Shown one piece after another: positions 1 to 10,589 of a stretch of 64,000 nt of DNA (within the stretch, counting starts at the first letter, position 1; every line of letters begins with the position of its first letter). This DNA is from Candidatus Bathyarchaeia archaeon. GTDB lineage: Archaea; Thermoproteota; Bathyarchaeia; Bathyarchaeales; Bathycorpusculaceae. The stretch covers positions 145,355-209,354 of the forward strand of contig JASEET010000002.1 of the NCBI GenBank assembly GCA_030019335.1. The letters are read 5' to 3'. Below the pieces are notes generated by a model. The model saw nothing but the letters and a program-made list of their open reading frames with translations. It had not been told where the DNA came from and did not search any database. The translations under genes and the position numbers were made by a program.

Positions 1-172
1 TCTTTTGAAGAAAATTTTAGAGCTTCTGACAAAGGAGTTTCCCAGTAACAAATACGTGTAAGCTAATATTTATTTTTCAAGTTTTCTTGTAATAATTGTA
101 CTCTTTTTTGAGTAGCGACTCTTAAATAATTACTCCTCCACATATGAGTTTCAACTAATTTAAGGGTTGCGA

Positions 173-736
173 ATGAATACCAAAACAATCGCATCTATAA
201 TAATATTCGCTGCGCTCACCGTCACTCTTAACTTGTCATCACCTATAAAGATTCCAGCACCATATGCGCCGTTTCTTATATACCAAATATGGGAAATACC
301 AATCGTTGCTGCATTCTTACTTTATGGCGCTGTGGTAGGGTTTACGATAGCTGTACTAAACACTCTTGTATTATTGGCTGTATTTCCAGGAGAACTTCCC
401 ACAGGACCACTCTATAACTTAGTAGCTATATCAAGTATGCTCTTGGGCATAATTATAGTAAAAAAATTTGCCGAACGTCATTCTCAGAAGTTTAGAGAAG
501 CTTCTTTGAGCATTTTGATCACGTCGTCAGGAATTATCTTTAGGATGGTAACCATGGCGTTCGTAAACTGGGCCTTCCTTCGTTTTCCACCTCCAATTGG
601 ATTCAGTATGCCTGAAGAAGCAATAGTTATGATGATTCCGCTTGTAGCGATTTTTAATGCCACGTTGGCGCTTTACACTATTCCCCTAGGCTATTTCGTG
701 GCGAGAGCTGTAAAATCAGGTGTAAAAATAACTTAA
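173..736 (+). CDS. ECF transporter S component-like integral membrane protein
   Basis: ORF 189 aa, multiple hydrophobic helices, ECF S-component-like N-terminus (KIPAPYAPFLIYQIWEIPIVAAFLLYG). Confidence 0.6.
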   Translation: MNTKTIASIIIFAALTVTLNLSSPIKIPAPYAPFLIYQIWEIPIVAAFLLYGAVVGFTIAVLNTLVLLAVFPGELPTGPLYNLVAISSMLLGIIIVKKFAERHSQKFREASLSILITSSGIIFRMVTMAFVNWAFLRFPPPIGFSMPEEAIVMMIPLVAIFNATLALYTIPLGYFVARAVKSGVKIT

Positions 737-760
737 GTAAACGAGTTGTGAACCTCGGTT

Positions 761-1729
761 TTATTTCCAATAACCTAAAGATTTTGTTAGTATTTCGGCA
801 TTAATTTCTCCAGCTTTAAAGATTCTGCCAGTTTTCACATCGTTCACGATTAAAACGGCTGGTGCAAAGAGGTTTGGGTCGATTTTGTAGAAGTTGTAGT
901 TTGCTTCTTTGAGGATTTCTATGAAAGACTTTCCGTATGCTTTAGAGGTTTTAGATGAAGCTTCATTAACTATTTGTTTTAGTTTTTCTTCATTGTCATA
1001 TTCAACAGCATAATAGGCTGTTCCTCCATAAAGGATTGCATCATTCGTTCTCGCCATTGCTTGCATAAACTTCGGATGGATAGGCGGAATAGGAGCGCAT
1101 CCCCACGCATATAAGATTACTTTTAGGTTTAATCCAAGCTTGTCAAGTTTGTGAATTCCAGTTTCAACTATTCTGCCTGAAACTTGTGTTGCGCCGGCTA
1201 TGCTGGCTGTGGGAGTCAAAATCACTGCCAAGTTTTCTGGAGAAATCTTGCACTCCTTTGTGAAACGTTCCAACAGCTTTGCTGAGGGATACTTGTCGGT
1301 TTCTAAAACCACAACTGCCTTGTCGAAATCATCTCTATATCCAATTTTTTCGTAGATTTCCTTCGGCTTTAACGCAAGGGCTCTTGCTGGTCCTGAGCCT
1401 ATTGCGAAGTAGTCTCCTTCTTTTATTTGCCAACCTGCAAACTGGGAGCCTAAGGTTGCAAGGACTGGGTGGTCTGTGTAAACGAATATTGATGGAAGTT
1501 CTAGTTCCCCGTATTTTCTGTAGGTTATTTCTGCTTTTCCGCATCCGCCCATGCAGATTTCTGTTATGATTTTTCCTGCTTGAAACCCTCCTTTAGCCTT
1601 TATTCCAGCATCCACAATTGTTGTTCCAGAGCTTGTTTTTTCAACTTTCACTCCGTAAAAATCTGGGTTTTTGCATAGTTTCTCTAATAGTTTCCATGCC
1701 AAACGGTTTACGCTTAACACATTTTCCAA
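761..1729 (-). CDS. mch: Methenyltetrahydromethanopterin cyclohydrolase
   Basis: 322 aa; SVNRLAWKLLEKL, TTIVDAGIKAKGGFQAG, EICMGGCGKAEI, SQFAGWQI, AIGSGPARALA characteristic of Mch; adjacent to fwd genes. Confidence 0.95.
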   Translation of the reverse strand: MENVLSVNRLAWKLLEKLCKNPDFYGVKVEKTSSGTTIVDAGIKAKGGFQAGKIITEICMGGCGKAEITYRKYGELELPSIFVYTDHPVLATLGSQFAGWQIKEGDYFAIGSGPARALALKPKEIYEKIGYRDDFDKAVVVLETDKYPSAKLLERFTKECKISPENLAVILTPTASIAGATQVSGRIVETGIHKLDKLGLNLKVILYAWGCAPIPPIHPKFMQAMARTNDAILYGGTAYYAVEYDNEEKLKQIVNEASSKTSKAYGKSFIEILKEANYNFYKIDPNLFAPAVLIVNDVKTGRIFKAGEINAEILTKSLGYWK

Positions 1730-1755
1730 ACGGAATTTCTCCTATTGTTTTAGGT

Positions 1756-2580
1756 TTAGAGAAGCCTTTCATAATGGCTTAAGTGGGGATTTTTCTCTTT
1801 TAACACATAAAGTTTGCCTTTACTGTTTTCTGTGAGGTCTCCGAGGAAAAGGTAGAAGGGACCTTCAACCCTCTCGTTTTCTTCGATTTTGACATTTTTC
1901 TTTACGCTTTCGATTGTGAAGGTTGGCAGAACAGACTCTAAGAATCCGCCTACAACTATTTTTCCGCCAGTCATGCATGCGCCAGCCCTTCCTTCACAGT
2001 CTTCTTGAACGTAGATTGTTCCGTTGTGCATCCTCAAACCAGCAAATTGACCTGTGTTGCCGTAGATTTTGATTACGCCCTTCCTCATGTAGGCTCCTGC
2101 TTCGTTTCCAGCGTTTCCATAAACGATTATTTTTCCTCCACGCATGCCTCTGCTGCTTCCGCGGTATGGTGCGCCCAGATAGTCGCCAACGTTTCCGTGG
2201 ATTTCTATTGTTCCGCCTTTCATCATTGAGCCAGCCCATCCTCCAACGTTTCCGTGGACAGTTATTGTTCCGCCTTCCATTTCCTCGCCCAAGTGCATGC
2301 CTACATCTCCATGAATTACTATTTCTCCGTTGGTCATTTTTGCTCCAATTTTCCTGACTTTGCTGACGTCACCACGAATCGTTATGGTTGTTTCCTCTGC
2401 TTGATCTTCTGTTTTGGTTGCTTTGACCTTGAATAGTTCTTCAAGTTTTCTCTGTCTGTTCCCTTCCCAAATTTTCAGTTTTTCTATATCTTCGCGAGTC
2501 TTGTCTTGGAAAATGTCTGGGTTTATGCATTCGGCTATTATTGGAAACTCAAATTCTTTTAAGGGGTAGAGGTTTATCAT
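1756..2580 (-). CDS. fwdC: Formylmethanofuran dehydrogenase subunit C
   Basis: 274 aa; GXXGXXXG-type beta-helix repeats (GDVGMHLGEEMEGGTITVHGNVGGWAGSMMKGG); next to fwdA. Confidence 0.93.
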   Translation of the reverse strand: MINLYPLKEFEFPIIAECINPDIFQDKTREDIEKLKIWEGNRQRKLEELFKVKATKTEDQAEETTITIRGDVSKVRKIGAKMTNGEIVIHGDVGMHLGEEMEGGTITVHGNVGGWAGSMMKGGTIEIHGNVGDYLGAPYRGSSRGMRGGKIIVYGNAGNEAGAYMRKGVIKIYGNTGQFAGLRMHNGTIYVQEDCEGRAGACMTGGKIVVGGFLESVLPTFTIESVKKNVKIEENERVEGPFYLFLGDLTENSKGKLYVLKEKNPHLSHYERLL

Positions 2581-4271
2581 CAGACATCAGCTTTTATGGT
2601 TGTTGGATGTGAAACTTCTAGATAGTTTTCCGTTACCGGATAATTTTCGTATTCAACGGTCCAGTATTCCCTGAATCTCCTTTTCATCTCCTCAGTGATT
2701 TTGATGGGTTCGGACACTTGCACATCAAGCCACATGGTGGCTCCCTTAACATGCCTTAATATTTCTCCGTTCTTGGCGACTATTTTTCCGCCTTTGATAG
2801 TGTAAGCAGCGTTTTCAAACGCTCTTCTAACAGTCCTATACTTTTTAGAAGGATCTGTTGTTTCCGGGTTTATGTTATATACGGCTATGTCTGCATCTGC
2901 CCCTGTGCCTAAATGCCCCTTGTCTTTAAGTCCTAGGGCATTTGCTTGTCCAGCCCTTGTCATTATTGCAATTTCATAAAAGCTCAATTCACGATCTGTC
3001 GACGGAAGGAGACTTCTGCTCTCTGCCCGCGGATTAATCTTCTTGAGGGTTGTCTCTCTGGCTTTTCTGCTCATAAACCAAGCAATGATTCTCGGATAAT
3101 AGATGAATGGACCACCGTTTGGATGGTCCGTTGTCATAAAAATTTTCCAGGGATCCCTTACTAGGAGGGCTAGCTCGAGGCCCGTTGACCATTGGATCGC
3201 GTGCACATAGCTTTTGCGTCTGTAACGGAAGGGAACAATTCCGGAGCTTGTTTCGGTTTCTACATCGTGATTTACCCATTTATTTCCGCTTAGTTCGTGA
3301 AGACCGTACTGGAACGGGCCGTCCGCGGTCATAGTCGTTGTGTCCGTAAATATTACCTGACCCGTGTCTAAAGTTACATGGGAATGATTATTAACGTATT
3401 TTGCGATTTCCTCTGCTCCAGACTTTATAGTTCTCCAGTCTGAACCCTTGAAGGCGCAGAACTGGCAATGCGTTATGTGGATTGCTGGCTTATCCCCTGA
3501 TGCTAAATCCTCAACACACTTCATCGTGTCTAAAGCTGTGAGATAGTTTCCAGGTTTTCCAAGGTTGTTTGTGTGTACGTGAATCGTGTGGGGCAAGTTT
3601 AAGAGTTTGTTTACTTTGCATAGCCCACGAATGATTTCCCGTGAAGTTGTGCCGAAGTATGGAACTTGGTCGTCTATGCTGCTGACATTGCGTCCAGAAC
3701 CCCAGGCTTCTAATCCTCCTGGATTAACGATTTTTATGGCGTACCCTTTCGTTGTGGTCATCATCCACGCCACGTACCTTGCACATTCCTCGATTTTACC
3801 ATCTTTGAGATATTCTAGCACGAACCACCAGTCACCTAAAAGCGGATAAGTCGCCTTATCAAGCATCGGGGTGTCGTTCAACTCTTCATGGGTGTGTTTG
3901 GCTTCCAATGGAGGCATGGAAGGGTTCATTATTGTGGTGTAACCCATTCTCGCGTAACGATAACCAGTTGTAAAAGTGGAAGGAACCGAGTAGCCAACAC
4001 CGGACCTTGTTTTAGGAGTTTTTCGCTCAAAATCCCTGAAGTGGTCTTCTGGCCTTAGAAGCCTTCCAGTGTTTACTTCAGACCCAGCGATATGACAGTG
4101 AATATCTACTCCGCCAGGCATAACCATCATTCCGGAAGCGTCTATTTTCAGTGCTTTGCTTTCGTTAACATTTTCAACGATTTTTCCATCTCTAGTTGCG
4201 ATGTCCATTTTTTCGCCGTTAACACCGTTAATGGGGTCATAAACGAAACCGTTTTTTATCAGAAGCTCCAT
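2580..4271 (-). CDS. fwdA: Formylmethanofuran dehydrogenase subunit A (amidohydrolase)
   Basis: 563 aa; GGVDIHCHIAGSEVNTGR metal-binding HxH and FwdA-specific context. Confidence 0.95.
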   Translation of the reverse strand: MELLIKNGFVYDPINGVNGEKMDIATRDGKIVENVNESKALKIDASGMMVMPGGVDIHCHIAGSEVNTGRLLRPEDHFRDFERKTPKTRSGVGYSVPSTFTTGYRYARMGYTTIMNPSMPPLEAKHTHEELNDTPMLDKATYPLLGDWWFVLEYLKDGKIEECARYVAWMMTTTKGYAIKIVNPGGLEAWGSGRNVSSIDDQVPYFGTTSREIIRGLCKVNKLLNLPHTIHVHTNNLGKPGNYLTALDTMKCVEDLASGDKPAIHITHCQFCAFKGSDWRTIKSGAEEIAKYVNNHSHVTLDTGQVIFTDTTTMTADGPFQYGLHELSGNKWVNHDVETETSSGIVPFRYRRKSYVHAIQWSTGLELALLVRDPWKIFMTTDHPNGGPFIYYPRIIAWFMSRKARETTLKKINPRAESRSLLPSTDRELSFYEIAIMTRAGQANALGLKDKGHLGTGADADIAVYNINPETTDPSKKYRTVRRAFENAAYTIKGGKIVAKNGEILRHVKGATMWLDVQVSEPIKITEEMKRRFREYWTVEYENYPVTENYLEVSHPTTIKADV

Positions 4272-5750
4272 TTATGCTGCCTCCACCAGCATTTTTCTTT
4301 TAAGTTTTCTAACTTCGGAGAGAATTCTCCTCAAGATTTCCTCGTCTGGGAGAACACCCTTAGGCGGGTCAACAACTTTTTTGAGCGGGAGGGGCACGTG
4401 GTCCATGCGGTAGGCTGTTCCGCTTGCCTCTATCCCAACGAATGCTGAGGGAATAACGACATCAGCCATTTGGGCTGTAACACTCATGTGGGGGTCAATG
4501 ACTATTAACGGATTCTTGACGAGGTGTTCAGCAGCCTTTCTTGGGAAGTTTGCGACAGGGTCCGAGGCAACTATTAAAGATGCCTCTGATTCTCCGCGTA
4601 AAAGAACATCCGTTACAGATGTTTCTCCAGGGTTGTATCGAGGATATCCCAGTGAAAAGTCAACAGCGTAAGGATAGCCCGTCTGCCAAGTAAAAACAGT
4701 GTTTGCCCCGGCAACGTTGAAGTGGCCCCTCATGGGCATTATCACAAATTTTGTTCGCATGTTCAAGTCTCGAACCAGAGAAAGCGCAGCATCGATGTTT
4801 CTGAGCTTGCCCTTACTCATCGTCAACCCAACTCCAAAAAATAAGATTCCAAAACCACACCTAATCATTAAGTCTGCGACCTCTTCGAGGTATCCCACTG
4901 GAACCCCTGCAACCTCGTCAACGTCGATTTCTTGGTCTCGAATCAGGGCTCTAAAGGCTTGAAGGAGCTCGTAATCCTTGTTGGGCTCAACCTGCATGAA
5001 ATAGTCAGCTATTTCGGCAGATTTTGTCTTCCTCACATCAATGACTATTAGTTTTCTCCCTTCCTTAAACATCGCCGGTGGAAGCTCCATTCTAGGCTGC
5101 GGCGGAACAGAAGGCTTTCTCCTGAAGAAAACTCTCCTTAGAGCACTCTCAATTTTTTTCTTAGCTATTGAAGCTTTAATTTTTGTTAAATATCCCTTCC
5201 AAGCGCTTCTCTGGAACCTTCCCTCCGAAAAAGCCGTATATCTTTCAATGTGCCTTGGATGGGCGCTCCATGGATTGCTGCCCCAGTAAACCACAAGGTC
5301 TGCTCTATGCCTGATCTGCCCGAGAGTGCACGATGAAATGCCGATGTCTTGGATGCTTAGGATTGAGGGCCCGTGGCAAACCACTGCTGTGTTATCGATC
5401 ACTCCTCCAACTTCTTCTGCCAATTCGAGGCCTACACGTGTGGCTTCGCAGCTCGTTGAGCTCCATCCGTAGAGTATCGGGTAGTTTGCCTCAGCTAGGA
5501 TTTCAGCAGCCCTTTTTACTGCTTCTTCCAGTGAGACTTCGACGAGTTTCCCATTCTTTCTTATCAGAGGCTTCAGAACCCTATGCTCGCTATTATGGCT
5601 CAAAAATTTGGATTCACACATGGCGCAGCCGTTTTTAACCTTGACGATTCTTCCGTTTTCGATTGTCAATTCTATATCGTCACATAGGCTTCCGCAAACT
5701 GGACATGTCACAGCCTTAACAATGGTCATTTTTCGTTTAACATACCCCAT
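4272..5750 (-). CDS. fwdB: Formylmethanofuran dehydrogenase subunit B (molybdopterin/tungstopterin)
   Basis: 492 aa; N-terminal CPVCGSLCDDIEL...CAMCESKF 4Fe-4S motif, VVCHGPSILSIQD active-site region. Confidence 0.94.
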   Translation of the reverse strand: MGYVKRKMTIVKAVTCPVCGSLCDDIELTIENGRIVKVKNGCAMCESKFLSHNSEHRVLKPLIRKNGKLVEVSLEEAVKRAAEILAEANYPILYGWSSTSCEATRVGLELAEEVGGVIDNTAVVCHGPSILSIQDIGISSCTLGQIRHRADLVVYWGSNPWSAHPRHIERYTAFSEGRFQRSAWKGYLTKIKASIAKKKIESALRRVFFRRKPSVPPQPRMELPPAMFKEGRKLIVIDVRKTKSAEIADYFMQVEPNKDYELLQAFRALIRDQEIDVDEVAGVPVGYLEEVADLMIRCGFGILFFGVGLTMSKGKLRNIDAALSLVRDLNMRTKFVIMPMRGHFNVAGANTVFTWQTGYPYAVDFSLGYPRYNPGETSVTDVLLRGESEASLIVASDPVANFPRKAAEHLVKNPLIVIDPHMSVTAQMADVVIPSAFVGIEASGTAYRMDHVPLPLKKVVDPPKGVLPDEEILRRILSEVRKLKRKMLVEAA

Positions 5751-5919
5751 TTTTAGAGCTTTAACTCTCTCAGACTAGCCATTAATTCTTTTTGGTTTTC
5801 TGAAGAGTCTGATGCTTTCATTTCGGTGAGGAAAACCAGTTGAAAGTGAAAAGCTAGGTTTCAATCAAAAACTATAGGGAGACTAAAGTTTATGTGTTGC
5901 AGCCCTGATAACTTGTATG

Positions 5920-6327
5920 TTATCTCTTCTCAAATTGTTCTTCGAGAAGTTCTTCCAGACTCAAAATCGGCTTGTCTGGAGCAGGCTCAATCTCTGCCGG
6001 AATCCCCTTCAAAGAAGGCATACCAACACTATGAGTCTCCGGATCAACCACAACATTCGCCCACGGACCATACGGAATAAAAACTACCTCAGGATGCGGA
6101 CCTCTCAGAGACTTTATGGCTTTAACGACCACTGATCCATAATCCGTTGAAACGAGAACGTTGGTCTTTTCTTTTATTCCAAGCTTCTTCAGGTCTTCAG
6201 GATCGATGTAGCAGACTGAAACACTTTCCATGTACTCTTTTGAGGCTTTTCCACGCTCCTTACCCACGCCTTGCTCTATCGTCCGTCCAGTAAGCAACGT
6301 TACCCGCAGTTTTGGATTCTCCCTCAT
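5920..6327 (-). CDS. fwdD: Formylmethanofuran dehydrogenase subunit D (molybdopterin dinucleotide binding)
   Basis: 135 aa; LRVTLLTGRTIEQGVGKERGK, GPWANVVVDPETHSVGMPSLKGIPAEIEPA. Confidence 0.9.
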   Translation of the reverse strand: MRENPKLRVTLLTGRTIEQGVGKERGKASKEYMESVSVCYIDPEDLKKLGIKEKTNVLVSTDYGSVVVKAIKSLRGPHPEVVFIPYGPWANVVVDPETHSVGMPSLKGIPAEIEPAPDKPILSLEELLEEQFEKR

Positions 6328-6503
6328 TCGTTAACCTCAGCATGTTGGTTTAAAATTTTCTCCACCATAAATCTTAGCATATATTTGAAAGGTAACATGA
6401 TTTTAACCTAATTAACTTTTATCTAACATAGAAGAGATAGAAATGTTTTTAAATTAGGGACGCTATCACCGGAACATTTCGGATAAATTAAGGCTGATGA
6501 TTA

Positions 6504-7442
6504 ATGGGTGAAAAAAGGATTATTGAAGTTGAGGGCTTAGTGAAGCATTATGGTGAAGTCACAGCTCTCGATGGCGTTTCTTTTAGCGTTGAGGAAGGAG
6601 AAATTTTCGGACTTTTGGGTCCTAACGGTGCTGGAAAAACGACATTGATGGAGATACTTTGCGGCTTAAGAAGGTTCAATGAAGGAAAAGCAACTATTCT
6701 AGGGTTTGATTTGGTTAAGGATTCCCGCAAAGTTCGCGGTATGATTGGATTTTGCCCTCAGGAAACGTTGCTTTATGACTTGTTAAGCGTGCTTGAAAAT
6801 TTGGCTTTTTCCGCTTCGCTTTATTCGCTTAATCGTAAAAAGTTCAAGGAACGGGTTGACTTTTCTTCTAAGGTTCTGGGTGTCGGAGAGTTTTTGAACA
6901 GAAAGGTTCAGCAGTTATCTGGCGGAATGAAGAGGCGTGCGAACCTTGCAGCGTCAATTATTCACGACCCGCCCATTGTGATCTTAGACGAACCTACCGT
7001 CGGTTTCGACCCAAACATTAAAAGAGAATTTTGGGAACTAATAAAAACTCTAAAAAATCACGGAAAAACCGTGCTCTTATCAACTCACGACATGTATGAG
7101 GCGGATGAGCTTTGCAATAGAGTTGCAATAATGGACAAGGGAAAGATAGTTGCACTTGACAAGCCGCATGTTTTGAAAAAGACAATAGGTGGAGAAGCCT
7201 CAATACACATAAAAGTGAAGGACACCCAAACAAAAAAGGCACTAAAGCCTCTTGATAAGTATAGCCACATACTTAGAGACAATGAAATTCAAATCTTTGT
7301 CACGAACCCTTGGGAAATTATGCCAGAAGTGTCAAACAAGCTGATTTCACAAGGAATTTTAACAGAGAAGATTGAGATTGTTGAACCAACATTGGAAGAC
7401 GTCTTCATAAAATTAACTGGAAGAAAACTCACGGAGGAATAG
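6504..7442 (+). CDS. ABC transporter ATP-binding protein
   Basis: Walker A GPNGAGKTT, signature LSGGMKRR, Walker B IVILDEPT. Confidence 0.95.
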   Translation: MGEKRIIEVEGLVKHYGEVTALDGVSFSVEEGEIFGLLGPNGAGKTTLMEILCGLRRFNEGKATILGFDLVKDSRKVRGMIGFCPQETLLYDLLSVLENLAFSASLYSLNRKKFKERVDFSSKVLGVGEFLNRKVQQLSGGMKRRANLAASIIHDPPIVILDEPTVGFDPNIKREFWELIKTLKNHGKTVLLSTHDMYEADELCNRVAIMDKGKIVALDKPHVLKKTIGGEASIHIKVKDTQTKKALKPLDKYSHILRDNEIQIFVTNPWEIMPEVSNKLISQGILTEKIEIVEPTLEDVFIKLTGRKLTEE

Positions 7443-7444
7443 AA

Positions 7445-8560
7445 GTGGATCCGATAATAGGAGTAGCCAAAAAAGATGTTAAGACGTTTTTTAGAGAAAG
7501 GGGAACAGTCTTCTGGACCATAGCCTTTCCAGTGTTGATGCTTTTGCTTTTTACTGCAATTTTCGGAAGAGAAATCCCCTTCACCGCAAACATAGGAATA
7601 GTAAATGATGACAAAACAACACCAATACCAATAGCTGCAAATATAATATCGGGGCTTAACGAAACTAAAGTTTTTAACGTAAAAATTTTTGAGAACAAAA
7701 CCGAAGCTTTAGAAGCGTTAAATGCCACAAGCATACGTGCTGTTATAACAATTCCTGAAAACTTTGCCTTTAACCTCACTACTGGTATGCCTGCTTCTGT
7801 ATCGTTGGTTGTAGATGAAACCAACCCAGACACAGCCCGATTGGTCAGAGATGGAATAAGAACATTTTTCGCAGAATTTTATAGAGAATTCAACAAGAAC
7901 TACACGGAGCCCATATCTGTGATTGAAGAATCATCGATAACGCAGCAGAGGATAGGCTACAAGGAATATATTGTTCCAGGTGTGCTATGCTATCCACTTT
8001 TGTTCTCGAGTATGGTTGCCTCCACAGGCGCAATAGTATATGAAAGGGAAAGGGGCACACTCAAAAAGATTAGAGCCTCACCAATTCGCCCATTAAACAT
8101 GCTTTTTGGCAAAACCCTTGCTGCTCTATTTCAAACAACCATATCAATCTTAATAATAGCGGTTTTAGCAGTGTTTCTGCTCGGTCCAAAAGTAAACTGG
8201 AACATCCCATTGCTAGTTCCAATAGTGTTTCTAGGTTCAATGAACGGCATAGCCATAGGCTTACTAATATCTTGTATTGGAAGGTCTCCGCAAGAGGCAT
8301 CAGGCGCAGCTACAACGATAGGCATAGTGCTCCAGTTTTTCATAGGAATGTATTTCCCACTAGAATACCTTCCAGAGTATCTCCAACAAGTTGGCAGAGC
8401 CATACCGATGACCTACGCAGCCCAAGCGGTAAGAGACATAATGATTCGAAACGCCATGTTAAGCGACATACTCCAGCCAATGGTAGTGCTTATCATTTCA
8501 GCAATCATCCTATACGCGGTTGGAGTTCTTCTCTACAAAAGATGGGTTGAAAAAGAGTAA
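7445..8560 (+). CDS. ABC-2 type transporter permease
   Basis: 371 aa ABC-2 membrane protein immediately after the ATPase; YERERGTLKKIRASP motif. Confidence 0.92.
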   Translation: MDPIIGVAKKDVKTFFRERGTVFWTIAFPVLMLLLFTAIFGREIPFTANIGIVNDDKTTPIPIAANIISGLNETKVFNVKIFENKTEALEALNATSIRAVITIPENFAFNLTTGMPASVSLVVDETNPDTARLVRDGIRTFFAEFYREFNKNYTEPISVIEESSITQQRIGYKEYIVPGVLCYPLLFSSMVASTGAIVYERERGTLKKIRASPIRPLNMLFGKTLAALFQTTISILIIAVLAVFLLGPKVNWNIPLLVPIVFLGSMNGIAIGLLISCIGRSPQEASGAATTIGIVLQFFIGMYFPLEYLPEYLQQVGRAIPMTYAAQAVRDIMIRNAMLSDILQPMVVLIISAIILYAVGVLLYKRWVEKE

Positions 8561-8575
8561 AAATCGCCTTTGAAA

Positions 8576-9548
8576 CTACGGTCTATATCCGCTGAGAACG
8601 CTTAAAGCCAAAGCAGCCGCAATTATATCAGCAGTTGTTCCAGGGTTCAAAAGGTTACTCGATTTTCTAAGTTCATGGTCAAATCTACGGAGACTTTCCC
8701 TACCTCTCGAAGTTTCAAGTCCCCCAAGCCTCAAAACTTCCTTCGCCATGGAAGAAACTTCTCTGGCTTTTTCTATGTCAACTTTTCTTGCTATAAAGGT
8801 ATCTGGATACTCAGCTAAAACTTTTAAGAACGTGTGAACTATCGCCACGTTCAACTCTTTCGTTTTCCTAATGTTTTCCATTAAAGAAGGATAGGCAACA
8901 TCAAAGGTTATTGGATAATTATTAACCCATTCAGAACAAACCATATCATATTTTTCAGCTATTTTGAATATTTGATAGAGCGATATTTTTTCTTCAAGTA
9001 TCCTTCTTTTAGAATTTGGATCATTAATGTCAAGTTCTGGAGCTTTGCCGAGTCCGTTGGGGTTAGCGATTTTTATGGCTTCATAAATGTTAACAGCGTC
9101 TTCCGGCGTTGTTGATTCTACAACACGCTTCAAGTTTTCCCTTAACTTTGGAATTTCGAAGATACATTCTTCTTTAGCCGGAGTCATCCCAGCTGCGACT
9201 GCAATAGGCGAGAGTAAGATTACGGTGCCAAGCAATGTGTTACCGCCCTCCTGCCAAGCATTAATATCCGCTACACAATCCTTTATTATGTGACCTAGCC
9301 CTACATCACTAACGTGAATTTCTCCTCGTGAAACCGCAATCCCTCGTTCCGCAGCCCATTCAAAAGAGGGCGCTGCAGCAACAGCGGAAGCAAGAAAATG
9401 CTCATAACGTGTGCCTTCAAAGCCAACTACTAAATTTACATTTCCAGGTTTATCAGCTCCAACTTCAAAGAGGATAGCTAGTTCCAGACACTTTGAAATA
9501 TGCTTTGCCTTGCTGCGTCGGTGTGTTTGCAAAGGCAATCCCTCACCC
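8576..9548 (-). CDS. CitG-like triphosphoribosyl-dephospho-CoA synthase family protein
   Basis: CitG/MdcB family motifs (LAILFEVGADKPGNVN, NTLLGTVILLSPIA, EWVNNYPITFDVAYP, RKVDIEKAREVS); likely start is the internal ATG rather than the 341-aa ORF start. Confidence 0.75.
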
Positions 9549-9626
9549 ATATCGTTAGCGTAGAAAGTTTTATTAATATTGTGTAAAAAACTACACAGCA
9601 ATGAAGAAAACTACAGGGGTGGTCCT

Positions 9627-10577
9627 TTGAAATTTAAACTTTCCTCACGAGATGTTGCTTTTATGGCGATTCTCGCGGCTTTTTCAACAATCGTTATTAA
9701 ATTTTTTCCTGGAATCCCGATAGTAGGAGTACCTGGTGCAAACATCAAGTTTGACGCTGCTGTAGCACCAATTTATGGACTAATCATCGGTCCATATCTT
9801 GGCTTTCTAGCCGCCCTAATCGGAGGATTAATAACTGCAGGAAGCCCCTTCGACATTCTTACCTCATTTTCTCCAGCAGTCTCCGCATTGGTAGCTGGTT
9901 TTCTTACACAGAAAAATCTTGGAAACAACGAAAACAAAATTAAAGGATGGCTGGTAGCTTCTATTGTTTTAGTTTTATTAATTTTAGGGTGGTATCTCAC
10001 CGGAGTTGGTCAGAAAGCCCCATTTTATCCTATACTTCACATAGGGGGTTTCGTTCTCATACTTGTTACGAGAGACTGGACTGCAAATGCATTCAAGAAG
10101 GGAAAAGTGGAAGGAGGAAGCTGGCAAGTGAAACCATATTGTCTCCTTGGAGGAATCATAATTATGGTGTTGGCCTACATGTTCACAAGACCGTATTCGA
10201 GTGACTTATGGATTCTTCCTTATCTGTCTCTGCCAATGTTTTTTGTGGGTGGAATCATAATTGTTTATAGTTTGTTTGGGATAGGCAAAAGCTCCTTTGT
10301 TCTTTCAGTGTCTCTGTCAAGCTATTGCGGGATAATATCAGACCATATGCTGGGAAATCTAATTTTTATAAATGTCATTGACATTTTTATTCCGTTTTTC
10401 GTGATAGATGAGTATTTCTTAAAACCGCTTGGTTTACCAGATATTCCATCTCTGTTCATGTACATGATACCTGTTTCTGCGTTAGAACGAATATTATTCA
10501 CAATAGTTGCAACCATTCTTGGAGTCGGCTTAATTCTCGCGCTAAAAAGAGCAAATCTATTAACTCGAAAACTATAA
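9627..10577 (+). CDS. ECF transporter S component-like membrane protein
   Basis: FKLSSRDVAFMAILAAFSTIVIKFFPGIPIVGVPGANIKFDAAVAPIYGLIIGPYLGFLAALIGGLI. Confidence 0.65.
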   Translation: MKFKLSSRDVAFMAILAAFSTIVIKFFPGIPIVGVPGANIKFDAAVAPIYGLIIGPYLGFLAALIGGLITAGSPFDILTSFSPAVSALVAGFLTQKNLGNNENKIKGWLVASIVLVLLILGWYLTGVGQKAPFYPILHIGGFVLILVTRDWTANAFKKGKVEGGSWQVKPYCLLGGIIIMVLAYMFTRPYSSDLWILPYLSLPMFFVGGIIIVYSLFGIGKSSFVLSVSLSSYCGIISDHMLGNLIFINVIDIFIPFFVIDEYFLKPLGLPDIPSLFMYMIPVSALERILFTIVATILGVGLILALKRANLLTRKL

Positions 10578-10589
10578 ACTTGTACGTTC

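Noticed and set aside
1279-1569. 96-aa plus-strand ORF inside mch
   Set aside because: Antisense to a clear Mch coding sequence, low-complexity Leu/Arg composition; the same applies to most other antisense ORFs in the track (e.g. 2005-2229, 3586-3849, 25584-25946).
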